The notes below the pieces were generated by a model, which worked only from the letters and a program-made list of their open reading frames with translations, made no database searches and was not told the DNA's origin. This document shows, piece by piece, positions 8,348 to 15,569 of a stretch of 29,073 nt of DNA (position 1 is its first letter; each line of letters opens with the position of its first letter). Source of the DNA: a virus. The stretch covers positions 1 to 29,073 of IMG/VR virus record IMGVR_UViG_3300009180_000162; one strand, written 5' to 3'. The translations under genes were made by a program, and so were the position numbers.

Positions 8348-9697
8348 ATGGCAGATTTTAATTTCAAACCAATTGGCACAGAAGTTCGGCCCGTTCAGGG
8401 TGCATCCCTTGGTGACATGATAAATGTTGCCCGTGGCGCACAGCAGTACCAGCAAGCGGCACAAGCCAACCCATTAGAACTTCAACGTCTTCAAGCGGAA
8501 ACTAATGTTGCAACTGGAACTGAACGTCCAAGAATTACAAGTTCAGAACAAGCGGCTCAAACGGCTCAAGTTGGAACCCAATCTGCACAATTGGATTTTG
8601 CCAACAAGCAAGTCAATGCTGTTGCTGGTCGTTTAACAAGTCTGATTAACAATCCTTTGATCATCACAGCGGAGCAGAATCCTCAAGCCGTTGACTCTGC
8701 TAGATTGATGGATATTGTAAAAAAATATGGTGAAGAACAGGCGTCTTCTTTGGGAATTCCCAAAGATAAAGCCGAACAGTTGTTGCAACCGTATTTGGAG
8801 CAAACTAAAAACCCTGCGGCAATTCGTCAGTTCTTGAAAGACAAATTGTTAAGCACTTTAGATCAAGGATCACGCCTCACCGCAATGCAACCCACTGGTA
8901 TTGGTATCAATACAGGTGCGGGTGGCTACACAGTTCAAACAGGTCAGTTTGGGCCATATGCGCCTGGTCAAGTCTTGCCTGGTACTACATTTGAGCAACA
9001 AATCCCACCAACACAACAAGTTGTTACCCCAACTGGCCAGACGCAACTTATTGGGCCAATGTCTCAGCGTGGCAACCAGCCTATGGTTACAGGTCTTGGC
9101 CCCGCTCAAACATCACTTTTGGGTGCTGGTGCTACAACCATGGCGACAGACTTGTCTGCAACTATTAAAGATGCAGCAGAAGCCCCAAGTCGTGTGGCTA
9201 TCTTCCAGAATATCAAAAAGTTCGCTCCTGATTCTTTCACAGGTGTTGGTGGTCAGCGCAAAGAATTGGCTGCTGGTATTCTTAACGCAATTGGCATCCC
9301 TGCTTATGAGGCCGAAAAAGTTAGCACTGAAGAATTAGCAAAGAACTCTGCTTTGTTGGCTTTAGCGGGTGGAAATACAGATGCGGCAAGGGCATTGGCT
9401 GAAGTTGCAACCCCTAACAAGAAGTTAAACGAAAAAGCCATTCTTGCTATTGCTGATCAAATGATCGGCATTGAGAACATGAAGGTTGCCAAGGCTAATT
9501 ATTTAACCCCTGCACAAAATGATGCAACGCAATATGGGCAGAGAAAGTTGCAGTTTGATCAGATTGCAGACCCTCGCATCTTCCAAGAAATGACTGCACA
9601 AGATGTAGCCAAATTAAAAACTTCTATGTCTGCGGCAGAACAGGCAGAATTGACCCGTAAGATTCGTTTGGCACGACAAATGGGGATCATTCGATAA
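8348..9697 (+). CDS. Putative internal virion / ejection protein
   Basis: 449 aa, no membrane segment. The N-terminal third is Gln/Ala-rich and predicted helical (GAQQYQQAAQANPLELQRLQ), the middle is Gly/Pro/Gln-rich, and the last 170 residues are helical and charged. The start follows GGAATATC weakly, and the stop overlaps the next start as TAATG. It is flanked by two other ejection-type proteins, so it probably forms part of the trans-envelope conduit. It could correspond to P22 gp20 by position. No enzymatic motif was seen. Confidence 0.6.
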   Translation: MADFNFKPIGTEVRPVQGASLGDMINVARGAQQYQQAAQANPLELQRLQAETNVATGTERPRITSSEQAAQTAQVGTQSAQLDFANKQVNAVAGRLTSLINNPLIITAEQNPQAVDSARLMDIVKKYGEEQASSLGIPKDKAEQLLQPYLEQTKNPAAIRQFLKDKLLSTLDQGSRLTAMQPTGIGINTGAGGYTVQTGQFGPYAPGQVLPGTTFEQQIPPTQQVVTPTGQTQLIGPMSQRGNQPMVTGLGPAQTSLLGAGATTMATDLSATIKDAAEAPSRVAIFQNIKKFAPDSFTGVGGQRKELAAGILNAIGIPAYEAEKVSTEELAKNSALLALAGGNTDAARALAEVATPNKKLNEKAILAIADQMIGIENMKVAKANYLTPAQNDATQYGQRKLQFDQIADPRIFQEMTAQDVAKLKTSMSAAEQAELTRKIRLARQMGIIR

Positions 9698-11901
9698 TGG
9701 CAACACTCGCTGAACTGTGGGAATCGGAAGCCCCTGCGCCAGTTAAAAGCGCCAAAGTTCCATCTCAAGATCAGGCCATGCGCGATCAAGGCCGAATGGA
9801 TATTCTCCAAAAGGAAATGGCATCGGCACAAGAGAGACTTTTAAAAGGTGATGTAAGGGCGCAGGGCGACATCAATGCGCTTACCCGTGAGATGGGTGGC
9901 AAGGTTGCCCGTACAGCGCCTGCTGCCCCATCTGTTGCTCCATCTGTGGCCCCTACAAGTGGAACATTGGCTGACTTGTGGGAATCAACCCCTGCGGCTA
10001 CAACCAAAGAACAAATTACAGAAGCAAAGCCAAAAGAAGAATCAAAAGTAAGAAGTCTAGTTGGTAGCATTTTGGGCCAAGGCTTAGAAATGCGTAAACA
10101 AGTTCCAGGCTTATTGGCATCTGCGGCTGATGTAGTTGCAAGCGCCCCTTCTGCTATTGCAAGCACTATTGGTTACGGAGCAGGTAGATTGTTTGGCCTA
10201 TCCCCTGAAGAAGCCACAAAAGCCTCACAAAAGGTAGGCGGTGCACTTGCGGAGCCTGTTGGTCGTATGACAGGCTTATCGCAGACTGAGGGTTATCGTC
10301 AAGCCTTGCCAACTCAAATCATGGAATACATTGGCAAGAACATTGGTGAGGGCGCACAATCAATTTCGCAAAAATTTGGTGTTCCCGTTGCCGATGTTGA
10401 AAACGCAATAAATGCGGCTTTGATGGCGGGTGGTGCGGCTGTTCCTAAAGTTGTTAAAGGAATAAAATCTGCGGCTGCTGAACTTACGTCCACGCCAGCT
10501 GCTGCGCCTTCTGCTGCCCCATCTTCAACTATTGCCAAGCCTGGAATGGTCAGTGCTGGAGCAGCGGTCGTTCCTGATGCCACCACAATTAAGCAAGCCT
10601 TGTCTGTGGCAACTCCAGAATTGCAACAAGCAATTTCCTCAATCCCTGTTGAAAAAGTTAATTTGCCAACTTTGCAACGGCACATTGAAGCCGACACTTT
10701 GCCTGTTCCTATTCGCTTAACAGAAGGCCAAGCTACTGGTGATGTGATCAAGTTGTCTAATGAGCAAAATAGGCGCGGCAGAGATTCTGAATTGGCTCAA
10801 CGATTTAATGAGCAAAATGGTCAGTTAGTTGAAAATCTTGGTTTGATTCGTGACAAAGCTGCCCCTGATGTTTATGGCACTAAAAAGATTGAAAACAGCC
10901 AAGGCATTATTGATGCGTACAAAGAAATCGATACCAATCTAAACAAAGGAATCAACTTAGATTACCAAGCCTTGCGTGACGCAGCTGGTGGTCAGTTTCC
11001 TGTTGATGCTCCTCAGTTGCTTAAGAACATAGAAACAAAACTTAAAAAAGAATTGTTGTCTAACGAAGCGCCAGCTGGTCAGTTTAAAGAACTCCAGCGT
11101 TTGGCTGACAGCAACGTTATGACCTTTGAGGATTACTTGTCTTTGAGGCGAAATCTTGGTGATGTGGCAAGGACAAATGCTGATGGCAGTATTCGCAAAG
11201 CCGCTGGTTACATGATTGAAGAATTGGAAAAGTTGCCACTTCAAAAAGAAGCCGCTGCGCTAAAGCCTTTGGCTGATAAAGCTAGAGCATCTGCCAAAGC
11301 AAGATTTCAAATGCTTGAAAAAGACCCCGCTATGAAAGCAGCGGTGGATGACTCTGTTCCCGCAGACAAGTTTATTGACAAGTTTGTGGTCAATGGCGTA
11401 AACAAAAACATCAATACGATGGTTGAAAATTTAGGCAAAGACTCTGCCGCACATCAGCACATGGCTGCTGGAACTGTTAACTGGCTTACAGACAAAGCGG
11501 GTATTGTTGATGGCAATGGCAACTTTAGCCAAGCTGGTTACAACAAAGCTTTAAAGAAATTGGATGACGTTCAAAACCTAAACGCCATCTTTAACCAAGA
11601 AGCTGCATCCCAACTTAAGACTTTGGGAAATGTTGCCCGTTATACGCAAGCACAGCCCCGTGGCGCGTTTGTAAATAACTCCAATACATTGGTAGGTTCA
11701 TTAGCTGAAAAAGCGGCTAGAGGCGTTTCTATGGGCGTTGAAAAGGGTTTGAACGTGGCTGTTCCAGGTTTGCAACTCGGAACATCTGTGATTGAAATGA
11801 GAGCAAGACGAGCCGCAGAAGCTGAAACTCGTAAAGCTCTTGAAACTGGTGCTGGAACTCAGCAAACTGGCAAAAACAAAATTCAGGATTTAGGCAAATA
11901 A
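9697..11901 (+). CDS. Large putative ejection protein, P22 gp16/gp20-type
   Basis: 734 aa, the largest of the ejection block. The N-terminus carries a short repeated peptide: ATLAELWES at residues 2-10 and GTLADLWES at about residues 87-95, separated by an Ala/Pro/Ser-rich linker. A hydrophobic Ala/Gly-rich segment (VPGLLASAADVVASAPSAIA) follows near residues 135-160, then another at about 240-265. The rest is long charged helices. This matches large injected proteins of podoviruses that interact with the envelope. No transglycosylase Glu motif was recognised. Coupled by TAATG on both sides. Confidence 0.62.
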   Translation: MATLAELWESEAPAPVKSAKVPSQDQAMRDQGRMDILQKEMASAQERLLKGDVRAQGDINALTREMGGKVARTAPAAPSVAPSVAPTSGTLADLWESTPAATTKEQITEAKPKEESKVRSLVGSILGQGLEMRKQVPGLLASAADVVASAPSAIASTIGYGAGRLFGLSPEEATKASQKVGGALAEPVGRMTGLSQTEGYRQALPTQIMEYIGKNIGEGAQSISQKFGVPVADVENAINAALMAGGAAVPKVVKGIKSAAAELTSTPAAAPSAAPSSTIAKPGMVSAGAAVVPDATTIKQALSVATPELQQAISSIPVEKVNLPTLQRHIEADTLPVPIRLTEGQATGDVIKLSNEQNRRGRDSELAQRFNEQNGQLVENLGLIRDKAAPDVYGTKKIENSQGIIDAYKEIDTNLNKGINLDYQALRDAAGGQFPVDAPQLLKNIETKLKKELLSNEAPAGQFKELQRLADSNVMTFEDYLSLRRNLGDVARTNADGSIRKAAGYMIEELEKLPLQKEAAALKPLADKARASAKARFQMLEKDPAMKAAVDDSVPADKFIDKFVVNGVNKNINTMVENLGKDSAAHQHMAAGTVNWLTDKAGIVDGNGNFSQAGYNKALKKLDDVQNLNAIFNQEAASQLKTLGNVARYTQAQPRGAFVNNSNTLVGSLAEKAARGVSMGVEKGLNVAVPGLQLGTSVIEMRARRAAEAETRKALETGAGTQQTGKNKIQDLGK

Positions 11902-12122
11902 TGGAAACCCAACAAATCATTAACGTTGCACTTGGTTTCGTTGCTTTCCTTGGCGGCTGGGTGCTTAACAATATTACCAAAGCCATTGAACGCTTAGATA
12001 CGGATGTAAGGGCTATGCCTACCAGTTACGTTTCTAAAGACGATTACCGCCATGACATTTACGAAGTTAAAGAAATGCTTGGCAAGATTTTTGACAAACT
12101 TGACGCTAAAGTAGATAAGTAA
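11901..12122 (+). CDS. Small membrane protein with coiled coil (XhlA-like), lysis cassette
   Basis: 73 aa. Residues 7-25 (INVALGFVAFLGGWVLNNI) form one transmembrane helix; the remainder is charged and probably coiled coil (KAIERLDTDVRAM ... VKEMLGKIFDKLDAKVDK). This layout resembles XhlA-type haemolysin/holin helper proteins of phage lysis regions. Coupled by TAATG at both ends to the last ejection gene and to the next membrane protein, and just upstream of a holin and endolysin. Role in lysis is inferred from context. Confidence 0.65.
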   Translation: METQQIINVALGFVAFLGGWVLNNITKAIERLDTDVRAMPTSYVSKDDYRHDIYEVKEMLGKIFDKLDAKVDK

Positions 12123-12610
12123 TGTTGGACCCCATAACAATCAGTGCTGCGTTTGCCCTTGCGAAAAGCACTATTGCCGGGGTCCAAGAAGCCATCCAGA
12201 TGGGCAAAGACTTGCAGGAATGCTCTGGCGACCTGATAAAGTTCTTTGAGATGCGCGATACCGTGGCGCGAGCCGCTACGGAGGACAAGGGCAAGAAACG
12301 CTCAGACATGGGCCAAGCCCTTGACACTGTCATGCAGGCCAAGGCGCTCAGAGATGCCGAGAAGAAGCTTAAAGAGCAACTGATCTACTCTGGGCAGGGC
12401 GACGTGTGGGAGGCCATCCAAGCCGAATACAACATGATTGTGGCTACCCGCAAACGTGAAGAGCGAGAAGCTGAAGCCGCCGCCAAGAACAGACGTGAAA
12501 AAATGGCTGAGATGGTGGAAACGATATTTTATGGCTTGGCTGGTTGCATTGTTGGTGGCCTGATTTGCTGGGGCACTTTTGAATTTATTGTGTACAAAAT
12601 GAAAGGTTGA
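12122..12610 (+). CDS. C-terminally membrane-anchored phage protein, lysis cassette
   Basis: 162 aa of a family widespread in environmental phages but without assigned function. Residues 1-30 are a mildly hydrophobic helix (LDPITISAAFALAKSTIAG), residues 40-125 are charged helices with a long Glu/Arg/Lys coiled-coil stretch (RKREEREAEAAAKNRREKM), and about 132-156 is a transmembrane helix rich in Gly and Cys ending in FIVYKMKG. It could act as an inner-membrane spanin-like or holin-modulating protein, but the topology is opposite to classic i-spanins, which have an N-terminal anchor. No second spanin gene was found. Confidence 0.6.
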   Translation: MLDPITISAAFALAKSTIAGVQEAIQMGKDLQECSGDLIKFFEMRDTVARAATEDKGKKRSDMGQALDTVMQAKALRDAEKKLKEQLIYSGQGDVWEAIQAEYNMIVATRKREEREAEAAAKNRREKMAEMVETIFYGLAGCIVGGLICWGTFEFIVYKMKG

Positions 12611-12611
12611 T

Positions 12612-13073
12612 ATGAATGAATTACTTTCTCTCCTCAAGGGCGCTGCACCTACTCTGGCTACCATTGTTGCTGGTCCTTTGGGTGGTGCTGCTGTGTCTGC
12701 TATTGCTGGCAAATTTGGTGTTGCCGACAGCGTGGAAGCCGTAGCCAAAGCCATCGCTGGCGACCCACAGGCAGCGCAGAAACTGGCTGACTTAGAGCTG
12801 GAATACGCCAAGTTGGACGCCGCCGACCGTGACAGCGCACGCAAGCGCGAATCCGAAATTGCTATTAGTGCAACAGCGCCTTGGTACAGCAAAATGGTTA
12901 CACCAACCCTTGCAATTGGCATGTTTGTGCTCTGGGGTGTGGTCAACATCATGCTGCTCAACAGCGCAATCCCTGACCCCATGCGCGAGATCGTTATCCG
13001 TATGCTCGGCTCACTTGATGCAGCAAACATGTTGATCTTGAGCTATTACTTTGGAAACTCACATAAGCACTAA
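12612..13073 (+). CDS. Holin, GTA 3-TM holin family
   Basis: 153 aa. Hydrophobic segments lie at about residues 11-33 (PTLATIVAGPLGGAAVSAIA), 96-117 (TPTLAIGMFVLWGVVNIMLL) and 133-148. The soluble part between the first two holds the typical LADLELEYAKLDAADRDSAR stretch just before the second helix, as in GTA_holin_3TM proteins. Holins form the inner-membrane lesion that times lysis and releases the endolysin. AAAGG Shine-Dalgarno upstream; the endolysin gene begins 2 bases after the stop. Confidence 0.8.
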   Translation: MNELLSLLKGAAPTLATIVAGPLGGAAVSAIAGKFGVADSVEAVAKAIAGDPQAAQKLADLELEYAKLDAADRDSARKRESEIAISATAPWYSKMVTPTLAIGMFVLWGVVNIMLLNSAIPDPMREIVIRMLGSLDAANMLILSYYFGNSHKH

Positions 13074-13075
13074 TT

Positions 13076-13504
13076 ATGAACCTCTCTGAACATTTCACTT
13101 TCGAAGAACTTACTCATACGGACCACCGTGAACTTGATAACACGCCCAATGAATCAGAAACTGCAAACCTTAAACGCCTTGCTGCTTTCCTTGAGGAAGT
13201 TAAAACCGTCTTGGGCGGCAAACCGATTATGGTCAATTCGGCTTTCCGATCAAAAGCTGTCAATGATGCTGTGGGCAGCAAAGACACTTCTCAGCATCGC
13301 GTCGGCTGCGCTGCTGACATTCGGATTCCGGGCATGACACCAGATGAAGTCGTCAAGACCATCATTGCCAGCAACTTGGGTTATGACCAGATCATCCGTG
13401 AGTTTGACCGTTGGACCCATATCAGCGTGCCCAACGTGGCTGGCGCTATTCCACGCAAAAGCAAACTGATCATTGACAAATTGGGCACACGCCCCTACGC
13501 ATAA
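13076..13504 (+). CDS. Endolysin, peptidase M15 (D-Ala carboxypeptidase-like)
   Basis: 142-aa single-domain endolysin that cuts peptide bonds in peptidoglycan. M15 landmarks visible: NSAFRS at residues 54-59, zinc ligands His74 and Asp81 within SQHRVGCAADI, and the third ligand His115 in DRWTHISV; Glu109 is a likely catalytic base. No signal peptide, so export depends on the holin upstream. Full length for the compact M15A phage type. The start lacks a good Shine-Dalgarno and may rely on coupling to the holin. Its last bases overlap the end of a convergent leftward mini-gene. Confidence 0.9.
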   Translation: MNLSEHFTFEELTHTDHRELDNTPNESETANLKRLAAFLEEVKTVLGGKPIMVNSAFRSKAVNDAVGSKDTSQHRVGCAADIRIPGMTPDEVVKTIIASNLGYDQIIREFDRWTHISVPNVAGAIPRKSKLIIDKLGTRPYA

Positions 13505-13584
13505 GTGTGCAGCCACAACGCCAACAACGAAAAAATTACAATACCGACAACGCCAGTAAACAGCCACCATAAAAAATTATTCAT
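13495..13584 (-). CDS. 29-aa single-pass membrane peptide
   Basis: Tiny gene at the end of the leftward operon encoding MNNFLWWLFTGVVGIV and then IFSLLALWLHTYA, almost entirely one transmembrane helix. A consensus GGAGG Shine-Dalgarno lies 4 bases before the ATG, stronger than most in this operon, and it starts 24 bases after the preceding stop. Its 3' end overlaps the convergent endolysin gene by 10 bases. Function unknown; small phage membrane peptides can affect the host envelope. Real by Shine-Dalgarno, position and composition, though very short. Confidence 0.5.
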   Translation of the reverse strand: MNNFLWWLFTGVVGIVIFSLLALWLHTYA

Positions 13585-13608
13585 ACGGCCTCCACAATAG
13601 GTCGGTAA

Positions 13609-13764
13609 TTACTTTTCTTCCGCATTTAACGCCTCCCATTCTTCTGCCGTGATTAACGGAATCAGGCTTGGCTCTTTAGCCTGCTGCATTGCATTGTGCA
13701 CAGCCATCTGGCGCAAACGGGATTCCATCTCTATCCGATTAAACTCATCGTCTTCGTCAGTCAT
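13609..13764 (-). CDS. Hypothetical 51-aa acidic protein, leftward operon
   Basis: Starts with MTDEDDEFNRIEMESRLRQM and ends ITAEEWEALNAEEK: an acidic, probably helical protein without a known domain. The ATG overlaps the previous stop (ATGA), and AAAAAGGAGC lies just upstream, so it belongs to the leftward operon. No function can be proposed. Confidence 0.6.
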   Translation of the reverse strand: MTDEDDEFNRIEMESRLRQMAVHNAMQQAKEPSLIPLITAEEWEALNAEEK

Positions 13765-14072
13765 GCTTGCTCCTTTTTATATTCAGCGCCGCACTTAGCA
13801 CAGTGCCATTGCGGTTTTGTGGTGGTAGCGTCAATCCATTCGTGAGTGCAGGGGGTTTGGCTTCTTGCTCGAATAGCTTTGGCTACAACAGTCCCGTAAA
13901 TTTTTATGCCAGTTGGTATATGCGTATCACAAATAGTAGCTGCCGCCAATTTTGCACACGCTTCACGCTCAACTTGTACAGCTTCAGCCACACACATAGG
14001 CCTATCGCAAAACGGGCTGCACGAATGGATTTCATCAGCAATCTGGCGTTTGCGCCAACCTGAATCAGTCAT
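13761..14072 (-). CDS. Hypothetical 103-aa protein with C-terminal zinc ribbon
   Basis: The start at 14072 gives MTDSGWRKRQIADEI and overlaps the previous gene by 8 bases. The N-terminal half has several Cys (CSPFCDRPMC) and a helix VEREACAKLAAA of a kind seen in many small phage proteins. The C-terminal CTHEW...HCAKCGAEYKK (Cys, His, Cys-X2-Cys) is a small zinc-ribbon-like motif. Function is unknown; nucleic-acid or protein binding is possible. ATGA coupling to the next gene. Confidence 0.65.
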   Translation of the reverse strand: MTDSGWRKRQIADEIHSCSPFCDRPMCVAEAVQVEREACAKLAAATICDTHIPTGIKIYGTVVAKAIRARSQTPCTHEWIDATTTKPQWHCAKCGAEYKKEQA

Positions 14073-14325
14073 GGTTTTGGTCCAATGCTGTAGTGGTAAT
14101 GTGGTCAACAAGGCTTTGCATCAACAAATGTCCAATGTCTATATCAGTGCCTGAAATGTAAGCATTGACTAAATCCATGCACTCGTCTTGATCTGGTTCA
14201 TAAGCCAAGCCCATTGAATCCTTAGACCCGAATTCAGCGGGGAAGTATTCCAAGAAGCAAACAAGGTCAACACCTTCAACCTCGCAAGCAAATTCAAAAA
14301 GCCCATTAGGGCATTCGGGGGTCAT
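14065..14325 (-). CDS. Hypothetical 86-aa acidic protein
   Basis: Start chosen at 14325 because the ATG overlaps the upstream stop (ATGA); longer versions would run through the preceding gene. The protein (MTPECPNGLFEFACEVEG ... DIDIGHLLMQSLVDHI) is acidic, with no recognised motif. It is the second gene after promoter copy A, so its expression should follow the operator there. Confidence 0.55.
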   Translation of the reverse strand: MTPECPNGLFEFACEVEGVDLVCFLEYFPAEFGSKDSMGLAYEPDQDECMDLVNAYISGTDIDIGHLLMQSLVDHITTTALDQNHD

Positions 14326-14480
14326 ACCGACCACCATGCGACCAACAGACAGGCCATGCCTGCGCCAATAACAAAAGCCAGCACATACCCCGCAACTTGC
14401 TCCCAAAGCGGTTCTGGTTGACCGTGGCCTTGCACATAAATGCACTCAGCGGATGTTCTAGGTGTTTGCAGATTTTTCAT
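14322..14480 (-). CDS. 52-aa single-pass membrane protein, first gene after promoter copy A
   Basis: Begins MKNLQTPRTSAECIYVQGHG; residues 30-50 (AGYVLAFVIGAGMACLLVAW) form one transmembrane helix, giving a likely cytoplasmic N-terminus. An AAGGAAATCAAA Shine-Dalgarno precedes the ATG. A longer in-frame version starts at ATG 14519, the predicted transcription start of promoter A, and would add 13 residues translated from a leaderless end through the leader hairpin. Function unknown; phage membrane proteins in this position can be superinfection-exclusion factors, but there is no direct evidence. Confidence 0.6.
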   Translation of the reverse strand: MKNLQTPRTSAECIYVQGHGQPEPLWEQVAGYVLAFVIGAGMACLLVAWWSV

Positions 14481-14499
14481 TTTGATTTCCTTAAAAAGA

Positions 14500-14516
14500 C
14501 CCCAAGAGGTTTGGGG
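14500..14516 (-). promoter_or_regulatory. 5' leader hairpin, copy A, followed by U-tract
   Basis: Read leftward: CCCCAA, loop ACCTC, TTGGGG, then TCTTTTTAAGGAAATC and the ATG at 14480. The perfect 6-bp stem plus T-run looks like a small terminator or attenuator, but it begins about 2 bases from the predicted transcription start. It could instead cap and stabilise the mRNA or act on RNA polymerase. Copy B at 17486-17502 has the same geometry with compensatory stem changes. Confidence 0.6.
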
Positions 14517-14525
14517 CATGGCTGA

Positions 14526-14553
14526 ATAATATCACAATTGTGAAGTCTGTAAA
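14526..14553 (-). promoter_or_regulatory. Promoter copy A with palindromic operator
   Basis: Read leftward: -35 TTTACA (14553-14548), 16-base spacer, -10 TATTAT (14531-14526). The spacer contains the perfect palindrome TCACAATTGTGA (14532-14543), so a bound repressor would block RNA polymerase. The -35 lies inside the 3' end of the upstream winged-helix gene, whose stop codon is part of the palindrome. An ATG begins exactly six bases after the -10. Predicted to drive the five small genes from 14480 to 13495. Confidence 0.65.
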
Positions 14554-14759
14554 GCTTTTTCCAATTTATAAAACCATTTGTCGGCTCGGCGCTGGCAGTC
14601 AATGTCAAAACCGTTCTGCCTCAACTCAGAAATGATGCTGTTTACGGCGCAGACGTTTGCTTCTTTGATGATGTCCAGGGTAGTAAATTCACCACCCTGA
14701 GACAGCAGTTCAAGCACACGGTTTAATCGGTCGCTGTTTTCAATGCTGGCTGCGTTCAT
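14532..14759 (-). CDS. Winged helix-turn-helix protein, 75 aa
   Basis: Small DNA-binding protein: NRVLELLSQGGEFTTLDIIKEANVC..AVNSIISELRQNGFDI.. followed by a Trp/Tyr wing (KWFYKLE). This is the HTH-then-wing layout of phage HTH_39-like proteins. The start at 14759 is chosen because TAGGAG lies 5 bases upstream; an ATG at 14789 has no Shine-Dalgarno. The stop codon sits inside operator A. Target unknown. It could regulate the promoter embedded in its own 3' end, although the 59-aa Cro-like protein is the better candidate for that operator. Confidence 0.7.
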   Translation of the reverse strand: MNAASIENSDRLNRVLELLSQGGEFTTLDIIKEANVCAVNSIISELRQNGFDIDCQRRADKWFYKLEKALQTSQL

Positions 14760-14798
14760 TTCAACTCCTAGAAAGGTAAATGTTTCCATATTAATGAT

Positions 14799-15269
14799 TC
14801 AAAATTTTGGCTTGTTTTGCCTGTGCCATTTCTTGTGGCAAACCTCGCAAAGCCATCTAACATCAAATGGTTTTGAGTAATCATCGTGGTGGCCTTCTAT
14901 TTTTTTAGTTGATCCACAATCAGAACAAAATTCTTGTCTCTTGATCTTTCCATCTCGAACTGCATTACCAAACAAGTAACGAGTGGCTTTTTTAAGCGGA
15001 TATCGCACGTTGTATATCTGCATGGCTTTTTTATGAGACAACTTCCCCGCTTCGGTTTTTGCATACTCTTTTTGAGCCGCAATTCGATCAGAATTTTTTG
15101 CTCTATTTGCGTCATACTTTTTAATGCGGTCAATGTTTTCATCTCGGTGTTTTTTGACTCTGGACTTAACACATTCAATGCACTTATTAAGATGTCCATC
15201 GACCATCTCGCTGTGCTTGTAATATTTATCCAGAGGCTTTTCAACTCCACAATCTCGGCAGATTTTCAT
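14799..15269 (-). CDS. HNH-type zinc protein, possible homing-like endonuclease
   Basis: 156 aa. Residues 3-36 form a treble-clef/zinc-ribbon module (CRDCGVEKPLDKYYK ... NKCIEC). A basic helical linker of about 60 residues follows, then an HNH-like module: CSDCGSTKKIEGHHDDY and LCEVCHKKWH (paired CxxC, a His-His-Asp core, final His). Such proteins are often free-standing HNH nucleases inserted in phage operons; some are packaging or recombination helpers. The ATG at 15269 is supported by AGGAG, which lies in a hairpin. It is more AT- and Lys-rich than its neighbours, consistent with an insertion between the SSB-like and winged-helix genes. Nuclease activity is inferred. Confidence 0.7.
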   Translation of the reverse strand: MKICRDCGVEKPLDKYYKHSEMVDGHLNKCIECVKSRVKKHRDENIDRIKKYDANRAKNSDRIAAQKEYAKTEAGKLSHKKAMQIYNVRYPLKKATRYLFGNAVRDGKIKRQEFCSDCGSTKKIEGHHDDYSKPFDVRWLCEVCHKKWHRQNKPKF

Positions 15270-15272
15270 GGT

Positions 15273-15290
15273 CACTCCTAAAATGGAGTG
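15273..15290 (-). promoter_or_regulatory. Hairpin over the ribosome-binding site of the HNH gene
   Basis: CACTCC and GGAGTG are perfect inverted repeats separated by six bases. In the leftward transcript the AGGAG Shine-Dalgarno for the ATG at 15269 lies in the 3' arm, so the stem would hide it. It could also be a DNA operator; no -35/-10 pair is obvious beside it. Confidence 0.45.
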
Positions 15291-15306
15291 TTCATTATAT
15301 ACCGTT

Positions 15307-15567
15307 TTAGAATGGAATATCGTCTAAGTTTGAATCTTCAAACGATGCTGACTTGCGCTCTTGGCGCTCTTCTTGCGGCCTTGGGTCATTGATGTATGCC
15401 CAACCATCCCAACCGCCCTCACGCAGTGGAATGACATCGAGCTTGAGCATCGGGCCATTCTTTGTCTCTATGATTGATCCGATACGCTGATAACGCTTTT
15501 TGCGTTCACCAACTGCGTTTGTGTACTCACCTGTAATGCACGAGATTTCTTTGCTAACTTTTGACAT
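15307..15567 (-). CDS. SSB-like protein with DDIPF C-terminal tip
   Basis: 86 aa. The body (EISCITGEYTNAVGERKKRYQRIGSIIE then GPMLKLDVIPL) looks like a short OB-fold, and the tail SNLDDIPF is the classic acidic SSB tip that recruits exonucleases, helicases and recombinases. It lies directly downstream of the exonuclease and Erf genes, forming an exonuclease-annealase-SSB recombination set. About half the length of bacterial SSB, as is usual for small phage versions. It probably coats single-stranded DNA during replication and recombination. Confidence 0.72.
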   Translation of the reverse strand: MSKVSKEISCITGEYTNAVGERKKRYQRIGSIIETKNGPMLKLDVIPLREGGWDGWAYINDPRPQEERQERKSASFEDSNLDDIPF

Positions 15568-15569
15568 TT

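Noticed and set aside
12302-13030. 242-aa minus-strand frame over the holin and preceding gene
   Set aside because: Antisense to two well-supported lysis genes, no ribosome-binding site, no recognisable domain, low-complexity Ser/Ala.
13767-14154. Plus-strand frames of 98 and 82 aa in the leftward operon
   Set aside because: Opposite to coupled ATGA genes, with no ribosome-binding site or domain.
14531-14543. TCACAATTGTGA as a CRP (cAMP receptor) site
   Set aside because: CRP sites are TGTGA-N6-TCACA; here the half-sites are in the opposite order, and the match to two other phage palindromes is better.
14934-15281. 115-aa plus-strand frame opposite the HNH gene
   Set aside because: The minus-strand protein has clear zinc motifs and a ribosome-binding site; this frame has neither.
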